From the NCBI GenBank assembly GCA_033816765.1, contig CM066288.1, positions 1,054,001-1,118,000 on the forward strand: a stretch of 64,000 bases of DNA. Reading direction: 5' to 3'. The notes under the pieces were generated by a model. That model searched no databases. It was given only the letters and a program-made list of their open reading frames with translations, and was not told the origin of the DNA. How positions within the stretch are numbered: the first letter of the stretch is position 1; each line of letters begins with the position of its first letter. The translations under genes were made by a program, and so were the position numbers. Shown piece after piece: positions 56,619-64,000 of the stretch. The stretch is from Nothopassalora personata. Taxonomy: Eukaryota; Ascomycota; Dothideomycetes; Mycosphaerellales; Mycosphaerellaceae.

Positions 56619-57801
56619 CGCAACGTACGCTGTCGAGCAAAAAGACTACAATTATGCTGTCAGAGCAAGAATATTACAATACCATTGCGCCATGGGTGTT
56701 GAAGAAGTATCGTGGCTCTGCCAAACAATTCTTCGCGCTGCTGCTGCACCGCAGCGAATGATGACGGCACGTTGCCGCAAACTCTAAGAGCCGAGTCCAC
56801 GTTCCTGGCATGCCAACTTCTCTTCTGCAGAGGGAGGCTGGACAGCACGTGTGCTTAAGCAACTTCATCGATGACATCGATAACATCGTCGCCACCGCTT
56901 GCGCCACGAGCGATGGCCGAGCACATGCCATCAGTGATCGCCGCTGTGATACCGCCTCCGTACGAGATTCTAGTGGATATCTACCTTGCATCGTGTTGTG
57001 GCTGAATGTCGGCCTCGAATGGGCGTTTGATACTTATTACTGCAGCAATTGAAAGCCTACTACTAGTACCAACGCGAAGACATATGTGAGTCGTACCTAC
57101 CTGATTCGGACCTAGCTATACTGTATGCGTGAAGTAGGCGCCTACAGGTCTTTCCTTCCATCATCACGCTGCATGCGCACCAAGAAGTCCACCAAGACAA
57201 GCAATACGCCTATCATCCATGGCCCACCGCACCTTCCAATACGAGACACGCGACGGGCGGGTTATGGGTCCAGCGCCACGCATTTGGTTACAATCCGCCT
57301 CTCAGACTCTTCGCTGGCCGCCTGTGTAACTGTACGACGTATCCTCATCATAAAGCCATTGTTTCCAATGATAGAAAAGGCTTGGTGCCTGGATCCCTGT
57401 CGGTCCATGCGTCTCTGGCGCCCTTGCCGGCTGCAGGAACGGTTAGGTCGCCAACGAACCCACTTCGCTCCGCCATTGTTGCGCTTCCCTTTGAGGCTTC
57501 ACCCAAGGACCTCCATTCACCGCGTGCATAGCGGATACAAGCCTTGGCCCTGCGTTGCCGACCACGATGCCTGCCGCCTTGCCGAGAAATTCATCTCGAT
57601 TGTGCAGAAGGACCGCTTCTATTCCCACTTGCAATGTACAATAATGAGCCGGCCGCAGGCGTGGTGAACAAACCTCACTTCTTTCATTCATTACGACTCC
57701 TCTTCTTCTTCACTACAGGTCTTGACTGCCCTGCGGTGATCATACAAGCACTTCTACTATATTTCTCTGCACACATTCGTTGAACTTCGGCAGCTCTAAT
57801 A
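56619..57801. other. Intergenic, about 1.2 kb, divergent promoters
   Basis: Between the mitochondrial protein gene (minus) and the tyrosinase gene (plus). Several overlapping frames of 60-180 codons are present, none with recognisable content. Confidence 0.45.
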
Positions 57802-59158
57802 ATGCGTTTCGCAACATTGGCCGGCCTGGTCTCAACGGCCACTCTCGCTGCCGCTCAGGCACCAAGCATCAACGACTACAGCGCCGCCGACATCGCCAGC
57901 GGAGCAGCTTTCCAGGACGTCTTCGACATTGCTGACGAGAACATGAGATCGAACATTGGCTCGCGAGCAAATGCACAGTGCACCTACGATAATGCAGATG
58001 TTCGCAGAGAATGGCGAACACTTCCAGAGGCCACCCGCAAGAACTTCACCGATGCTGTTATCTGCCTTCAAAACATGGACCCACAGCTCATGACTGCTGC
58101 ACAAGCTGCGCAATATCCTGGAATCAAGTCCCGATGGGACGAGTTTGTGGCCACTCACATCAACTTCACCCTGAACATCCACGATACCGCAGATTTTTTT
58201 GCTTGGCACAGAGCTTTCATCTTCTATCTGGAAGAGGACCTCCAGAACCATTGCCGGTACACCGGTGTTATGCCTTACTGGAACTGGGCAGAGGACTCTG
58301 CTGCGCCGCAGGACAGCCCTCTTTTTACAGGTGGTGCCTACAGCATGGGCAGCAATGGCGAGTATATCTCCGGCCGCGCCGACACCTGGGTCGCTTTACA
58401 AGAGGGTAAGTCAGTGGCGAAAGCAATCGTCTTTCTGAGACATGACAACCTCGCCCCGCTCCCTGCTCAGCATCTAGCTAAGACATGGCCACGTGGCGTT
58501 CGAATTTAACTAACGTGTTCTCCAGTCACTTATCCTGCAGGAACTGGCGGAGGCTGCGTTAAGAGCGGACCTTTCAGCAACATGGTTGTGAATCTCGGGC
58601 CACTCGATCTACCAAACGCAGACAATGTCAACTCCTCATTTGAATACAACCCACACTGCCTTGAGCGTGACATCAATCCTTGGTTCTCAAACAGGTACAA
58701 CACCTACACGAACCTCACTGAAGTCATGCTGGAAAACATCTACATCGAGGACTTTCAATGGCGCCTGCAGGGCTACAACAGTGACACTGACAAGTTTGGT
58801 GTACACGGCGGTGGCCACTGGCAGATTGGTGGCTCCATGATGGACTTCCACTCCTCGCCGGCTGACCCGCTGTTCTACCTCCACCACGCACAGATCGACA
58901 AGTAAGCTACGTCTTCGGTATTTGGTCGAAAATGTAATGACTTCTTTCATCAGAGTATGGACCATCTGGCAAAACCTTGACATCTCTCGTCGGCAGAAGA
59001 TCATCTCAGGCACTGCCACCCTTGGCTGCAACGTGCCAGATTGCCCGGCAATGCAACTTAGCGACGAACTTCCTTTCGGCTTCGTTCGCTCCACTAACCC
59101 AGTGTTCAGCACCATGATGGACACCTTCGCAGGTCCTCTGTGTTACCGCTATGAGTAA
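57802..59158 (+). CDS. Secreted tyrosinase-family copper enzyme
   Basis: Three exons, 57802-58405, 58526-58901 and 58954-59158, give 394 codons. A signal peptide (MRFATLAGLVSTATLAAAQA) leads into the catalytic domain. Copper site A is visible as three histidines in ATHINFTLNIH...FFAWHRAF, with YLEEDLQNHCRY and MPYWNWAEDS after it. Copper site B shows GVHGGGHWQIGG and, further on, FHSSPADPLFYLHHAQIDK. These motifs define the tyrosinase/catechol-oxidase fold, oxidising phenols. The short length and the absence of a long C-terminal propeptide fit secreted fungal tyrosinase-like proteins. Several N-glycosylation sequons occur (NFT, NSS, NLT). Intron 1 is the second introner-like element, and a perfect hairpin follows the stop codon. 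The physiological phenol substrate is unknown. Confidence 0.93.
58406..58525 (+). repeat. Introner-like element, copy 2 (intron 1 of tyrosinase)
   Basis: A 120-nt intron sharing agacatggccacgtgg (58481-58496) and flanking blocks with the BRCT-gene intron at 6746-6871. In both, gct(a/g) precedes the 16-mer and ttcga(a/g)t plus ctaac follow it at similar spacing before the AG. The palindrome ccacgtgg is at its centre. The host genes are unrelated, so the shared part is a property of the introns. Confidence 0.6.
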
Positions 59159-59159
59159 A

Positions 59160-59182
59160 GCTACGAAGAAACCCTTCGTAGC
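59160..59182 (+). terminator. Perfect 9-bp hairpin directly after the tyrosinase stop codon
   Basis: The arms gctacgaag and cttcgtagc are exact reverse complements around the loop aaacc. The stem begins one base after the TAA at 59156-59158. It would form in the tyrosinase 3' UTR. Function in mRNA stability, translation or 3' end formation is inferred from position only. Confidence 0.4.
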
Positions 59183-60131
59183 ACCGTCGCTTTCGTTCTA
59201 ACCGGATGACCACGACGGCCGTTGTACATGCCCAACGAGAATGTTACATAAGATGGTAATGACGGAAAGCTGGGCTTGGGAACCGGATAAGGAGATCCCG
59301 GCGGACAGACCATGGTAACCAGAAGTAATAGCTAATGAATGACAACTCATCCGACGTCGTTCTATATCTTCAATCCGCGTGACGACGCGAAATTCACGTA
59401 CGACCATTGTACTGTTCTTTGGACAAGTGCTTGCGCCTTCGTCAAGAGTGCAGTGGATAAGATGACGAGGAGGTCCCTGTGCAGCAAGCCGAGCCTCCTG
59501 CTATCCACTTGAGTAGCTCCCTTGACAAAATAATCGGGACAGCTTCACAACTGCGATTGATCTTATACACCGCAAACTACGACTAAATTATACGAAACTT
59601 GCATCATACGAATCGTCGCGTTCTGTTCTTTCGATTGAGCTATAGTTCCCAAAGGCCATACTGCTGTGTTGTTGGAGTGCGGTGCAAATCGCGATTTCGG
59701 GTTGGTCCGGTTCTTCTGTCCCTCAGCAGGCTCCCCACTGACGACCCCTCATTCTAAGACATTCTCTGGCACCTCCTCCAGTCAAGAACAATGCACGTCG
59801 TACTACCGCAAGGTAGTTTGGCATCTCAAGAGCGCGGCGCACGTCGAAGGAGCCACTTTCGATCGCACCTCGCACCGCTCCTTCCGAGAACGACTCGCTC
59901 CAGTTTTGTCGAGCGCCATGTGGCCCGTAGAGCAGCCAATGGGGCACTTACGGCATCCTTATAGGCCATGATGCCTCGGTCGTGGAACGTCAAACTAAAG
60001 TCTTCATAGCAAGTTCACGATTTCTTCTTTTGCATCGTTCAGTTCTCTGTCGACACCGACCACAGGTCTAAGCCTAGAGGCATTGATCCACGACCCCTAC
60101 TTCTGCAGCACAGAGCAATACATCCCACAGC
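59183..60131. other. Intergenic, about 950 bp
   Basis: Between tyrosinase and the SDR gene, both on the plus strand. Short frames only, none recognised. It should carry the SDR promoter. Confidence 0.45.
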
Positions 60132-61059
60132 ATGCCGGGACGTCTGCAAGATCGCGTAGCACTCATCACCGGCTCATCGTCTGGCATAGGCAGAGCTACA
60201 GCTTTTGCGTATGCACGCGAAGGCGCTAAAGTGGTTTGCTCAGATATAACGGAAGGTACCTGGCGAGAGAATGCACCTTCAGACGAAGCGAATGGTCCAA
60301 CGCACGAACGGTTACAGAAGGAAGGGTTTAAAGCAGCGTACGTGCACTGCGATGTGACCGATCCAAGCTCCGTGGAAGCGGCTGTCGCAGCTGCTGTGAA
60401 GCACTTTGGTAGGCTAGATATTATGGTACTGCGTCGAAGAACAACCTCAAAGTTGGTACGGGTCTGATTTGGGCCTAGGTGAACAACGCAGGATTTGCGT
60501 TGGAGTCGCGGGTGCCGAATCCTATATGGGATGCCGATATCGAGACGTACAAGAAGACCATGGCGGCGAACGTTGATGGTGTGTTCTATGGTGTGAAGTA
60601 CGCGGCGAAGCAGATGATGCAGCAAGAACCTTTGGCGAATGGCGATCGAGGATGGATCTTGAATGCTGCTTCGGTATACGGCATGGTTGGCACCCCTGCT
60701 GCGCCAGCATATTGTCAGTATCCATGAGGATCTACCCAGGAGAGATGTGTCGAGCTGACAGATCTCGTCCAGGTACATCCAAAGGAGCAGTCTCGAACCT
60801 GACCAGAGCAGCAGCATTGGACTGCGCCGAGCACCGAATACACGTGAATGCTGTCAATCCTGGATACGTTCGCACCCACATGACGGACGTGCTATTCGCG
60901 GACAAAGACATTTCCAGCCAACTGGAGCAAATGCATCCTTGGGGCAGAGTCGGCAACCCAGACGATGTGGCGAAAGCATACATCTTCCTAGCCAGCGATG
61001 ATGCACAATGGATGACCGGAGTCAACCTCCCCGTAGATGGAGGGTACACTGCAAGATAA
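60132..61059 (+). CDS. Short-chain dehydrogenase/reductase (SDR)
   Basis: Three exons, 60132-60425, 60479-60713 and 60773-61059, give 271 codons. The Rossmann glycine motif is TGSSSGIGR (residues about 14-22), the NNAG motif spans the exon 1/2 junction (DIMVNNAGFA), the catalytic serine lies in NAASVYGMVG, and Tyr/Lys occur as AYCTSKGA, completed across intron 2. The C-terminal GYVRTHMTD, NPDDVAKAYIFLASDDAQW and TGVNLPVDGGYTAR is typical of classical SDRs. It oxidises or reduces an alcohol/ketone with NAD(P); an acidic residue after the second strand (VVCSDITEG) suggests NAD preference. The substrate is unknown. It lies between tyrosinase and beta-galactosidase with no evident pathway link. 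Confidence 0.93.
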
Positions 61060-61381
61060 GGTAGAGGTCGTAGACGAAGAAGTTGCTCGTTGACATTAGG
61101 CGGATTACTTCTACCATGTCGATCTCCCACTTCATGATCCTCGTCCGTCCGTTTCGGCTCCACTTTCACGAAAGCAACACCCCGCCGGCAGATGTATGCC
61201 TGTGTTGCAACACTTTTATGCTCTACGTGCACATCATCATACCTTCTTCCAGTTCGGGTTCTATTGTTGGTATATCAGTGTAAGTGCATGCTACTACCCT
61301 GATGAACATACTGATGTGCAGATATAAGCAGGCCAAGCTCTTCACAAGATAGCGAAGCTCACTGGACCATGCATTGGCAAG
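61060..61381. other. Intergenic, about 320 bp
   Basis: Promoter region of the beta-galactosidase gene and 3' end of the SDR gene. No further feature recognised. Confidence 0.4.
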
Positions 61382-63419
61382 ATGTATCTCTCTACTACTT
61401 TGATAGCAGCAGCGCTCTTCGCGAGCACCTTCGCCATACCATCAACTAAAACGACTCGAGATAACAAGACACCAGCCTTCACTTACAACGCCACTACCTT
61501 CCTCCTCCATGGCGAGCCCTACCAAATCATCGGCGGGCAAATGGACCCACAACGCATCCCTCCCCAGTACTGGCGAGATCGACTCAGAAAAGCCAAAGCA
61601 ATGGGCCTAAACACCATCTTCCCATACATCTTCTGGGATCACCTCGAACCATCGCCAGGCCAATGGACCTTCGACCAGCCAGAGAACGACATTGCAACCT
61701 ACATCAAGACTGCTCAAGAGGTAGGTCTGAATGTTGTACTTCGACCGGGGCCGTATATTTGCGGCGAACATGACTTTGGGGGCTTCCCTCCTTGGCTGAG
61801 CCAGGTGCCTGGACTTGTCGTCCGAGATTACAACGAGCCGTATTTGAATGCTTCGAAGAATTATCTCACGAAGCTTGCTGGCCAGTTGAGGGATCTGCAG
61901 GTGACCAAAGGTGGGAATATCTTGATGGTTCAGGTGGAGAACGAATATGGTTCGTTTGGATCGAATCATCAGTAGTGAGTACTCTCCAGACTCCCCATGT
62001 GGCTGATCATTGACTCCATGGGTACCCAGCATCGCGGCTCTTCGCGACATCCTCAAGTCTCTCTTTGATGTTCCTCTTTACACCAACGATGGTGGCGTCC
62101 AGTTCACTCTAGAAGGTGGCTCAATCCCTGGCGTCCTCGCCGAGATCGACGGCGATCCAGCATCTGGCTTTAAGGCTCGTGGTCTATACATCAACGACAC
62201 CAGCGAGCTTGGCCCGTTACTCGACGGAGAGTACTACACTTACGCGCCAGATCAATGGGGCTCATACAACACTCACAACAGCACGGAGCGTGACCCACAA
62301 GCTGTAACGCAGTTCGTCAAAGATATCGACTATGTTCTGGGCAACGAATCAGCATCTATCAGCTTCTACATGGTTCATGGAGGTACGAACTGGGGCTTCA
62401 GTAATGGCGCACTATGGCAGAACCGGACGACGGTCTTCACGACCAGCTACGACTACTCTGCGCCAATAGATGAGAGTGGGAGGACGACGGCGCTGTATCA
62501 TACTATGAGAGAGGCGATTGCAAAGTATGTACCCAACGGGAGCATACCGGAACCGCCTGCGAATGTGCCGATGATGGCTATTCCGGAGTTTACTCTCAAA
62601 CCTCTGATTACTTTGCACGACTTCCTGCCTGAGAAGGTAACAAAAGAGTATCCAGTGCCAATGGAAGCTCTCGGGCAATCGTACGGCTTTATTATGTATG
62701 AGCACACCGCGACGGAAGCTGCATCAGGCGTCTTGCTCCCTGGTGATCGTCCTAGGGATCGAGTTCTGGTCTATGTCAACGATGCCCGGACTGGTGTCAC
62801 CGACAGTCAGTATCAGCATCCCAACAACGTCAGCGTGAATCTCAGGCGCGGCGATACTCTGCGGCTGCTGGTTGAGAACCTGGGTAGAGTCGACTATTAT
62901 TCGACTGGTAACAAATACGCTGATTACCTCCGACAACCACATAAAGGTATTGTTGGCAATGTGACCGTCGGCGATAAACTGCTTTGTGGCTGGGATCACT
63001 ATACAATACCTTTGACCACTCTGCCGTCGACCACTCTGCCGTCGACCACTCAGGCTCCGTCATACACCAGCAATGCCTTGAATCCGAAGCCTCAATCGCC
63101 GCAGTTCTATCATGGCACTTTTCACGTACCAAGTGGCTTGAACTCTTCAGGTCTGGCAGCGCTTGACACGTTCCTGTCAATACCAGCTGGCGTTAAGGGT
63201 CAGGTATTCGTCAATGACTTCAATCTTGGTCGATACTGGCTTGTTGGTCCGCAGCAGTCACTGTATCTGCCAGGTACATTGATCAAGCCTGGCGAGCCGA
63301 ATGTGGTGATTGTGCTGGAGCTGGAGCCTGATCAGACCAATGGTACTATGACGGCTGTTGGACTTGCGGGGAGGGAGTGGTTCAATAAACCTGATCCGGA
63401 CTGCTTGAAGTGTGTCTGA
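61382..63419 (+). CDS. Secreted GH35 beta-galactosidase
   Basis: Exons 61382-61974 and 62030-63419, intron 55 nt, give 660 codons. A signal peptide (MYLSTTLIAAALFASTFAIP) is followed by the GH35 barrel: FLLHGEPYQIIGGQMDPQRI, GLNTIFPYIFWDHLEP, VVLRPGPYICGEHDFGGFP, and the acid/base glutamate in MVQVENEYGSFGSN. The nucleophile glutamate is expected in LLDGEYYTYAPDQWGSYN, and MVHGGTNWGFSNGA follows. C-terminal beta-sandwich segments run to the end (NSSGLAALDTFLSI, GQVFVNDFNLGRYWLVGPQ). At 660 residues it is of the shorter GLB1-like type rather than the about 1000-residue fungal LacA type. It removes terminal galactose from oligo- or polysaccharides outside the cell. A short Thr/Ser linker is encoded by a 15-bp tandem repeat at 63014-63050. 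Several N-glycosylation sites are present. Confidence 0.94.
63014..63050 (+). repeat. 15-bp tandem repeat inside beta-galactosidase coding sequence
   Basis: Two and a half perfect copies of the unit gaccactctgccgtc encode TTLPSTTLPSTTQ, a likely O-glycosylated linker between C-terminal domains. Being a multiple of three, copy-number change would keep the frame. Confidence 0.85.
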
Positions 63420-64000
63420 AAAGTTCGATTGCCACTGATGGATAGCTAGAAGGAGGGTCTCTCCACGAAAATGGACACTGTTGCCGTGGGTTGCCTTTCC
63501 TGCCATGAGTACGTATTGCGATCGTCTTGATAGGCCACTAAACGCATTGTTTGTCATAGCGGTCCCGTAGATATGCTTGCGATTCCAGTAAGCGAAGCGA
63601 ACTCGCCTACTGACACCACTGGAACGTGACGTCCCTTGGGTATGGCACCCTATTGTTTGAGCAGATATAGCTGCGGCATTCTTCGGACCTTCATTGGTCA
63701 TTCCCACTTCTGCGAGGTGTGATCATCAATGGATCTCCAGACTCGCCAGAGTCCTGTTTGAGGGCTAGATCGTTGCCATGTCGGCATTGGATGATGTCGC
63801 TTCGTCGTGGCGAATGGTTGGCGCCACGGCAAGGAAGACTCTGTCGTTGCAATGCAGAGTCAAAGATTGCATCCAATGCCGTGGGATGTACTTCCATTAC
63901 TCGTTCGCTTGGCGCTTTGCTCGGTAGCGGGAAGGGGTACTCGGAAGCACGCAAAAGCGAGGACTTTCGCCCTTGGTGATGCGCGCACATACACCCCGAC
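63420..64000. other. Right end of window, no gene seen
   Basis: About 580 bp downstream of beta-galactosidase. Short frames on both strands have no recognisable content. A gene beyond the edge may have its promoter here. Confidence 0.4.

Noticed and set aside
57802..63419. Tyrosinase, SDR and beta-galactosidase as a biosynthetic cluster
   Set aside because: No backbone synthase, P450 or pathway regulator lies nearby, and beta-galactosidase is a secreted carbohydrate enzyme. Adjacency alone is not enough.
1..64000. CRISPR arrays, bacterial operons, insertion sequences or rRNA genes
   Set aside because: None seen. Spliceosomal introns and the gene content show eukaryotic nuclear DNA, and no transposase, integrase or reverse-transcriptase motif appears in any frame.

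Overview
The window is nuclear DNA of a filamentous ascomycete. Genes are closely spaced on both strands. Nearly all introns are about 47-75 nt with GT..AG ends, and the conserved genes are typical fungal housekeeping genes (Rps25, Upf2, prefoldin 4, sideroflexin, Laa1/HEATR5, Arl3). Two longer introns (120 and 126 nt) in unrelated genes share sequence in the manner of the introner-like elements known from Dothideomycetes. With the gene content, this makes a Mycosphaerellales/Capnodiales-type Dothideomycete my best guess. That placement is an inference.

Layout. 1-950: PEX11-family peroxisomal gene (minus, running off the left edge). 1941-3200: decayed aristolochene-synthase-like terpene cyclase. 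4077-5777: amino-acid/choline-type permease. 6131-7390: tandem BRCT protein. 7566-8471: YebC/TACO1 mitochondrial factor, divergent from the 2051-residue HEATR5/Laa1 gene (8706-14861). 14905-16602: MFS transporter pseudogene. 16913-18110: sideroflexin. 18711-19697: four-helix membrane protein. 20812-21915: HMG-CoA lyase. 23027-27652: hybrid histidine kinase with one in-frame TAG. 28225-28884: Arl3 GTPase. 29110-29526: Rps25. 30432-31002: prefoldin 4. 31519-33286: MFS transporter, again with one in-frame TAG. 35228-37435: PHD-finger protein. 37883-39322: protein of unknown function. 41990-42289: small one-helix membrane protein. 43129-44816: an arylsulfotransferase remnant joined to a methyltransferase remnant. 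45105-49041: Upf2/Nmd2. 49870-50243: small disordered protein. 51632-52492: cyclin. 54065-55299: alpha/beta-hydrolase pseudogene. 55587-56618: mitochondrial K+/H+ exchange-related protein. 57802-59158: secreted tyrosinase. 60132-61059: SDR oxidoreductase. 61382-63419: GH35 beta-galactosidase.

The genes do not form one pathway or an evident secondary-metabolite cluster. What stands out is the mix of intact housekeeping genes with decayed accessory genes: a terpene cyclase, two transporters, a sensor kinase, a sulfotransferase, a methyltransferase and a hydrolase. In two otherwise intact long genes the only lesion is a TAG codon, and in each a tryptophan is the likely original residue. This could be recent loss, RIP-like CpA-to-TpA mutation, or stop-codon recoding such as A-to-I editing (UAG to UGG). 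Splice sites were placed by eye from GT/AG signals, reading frame and remembered protein families. No searches were run.
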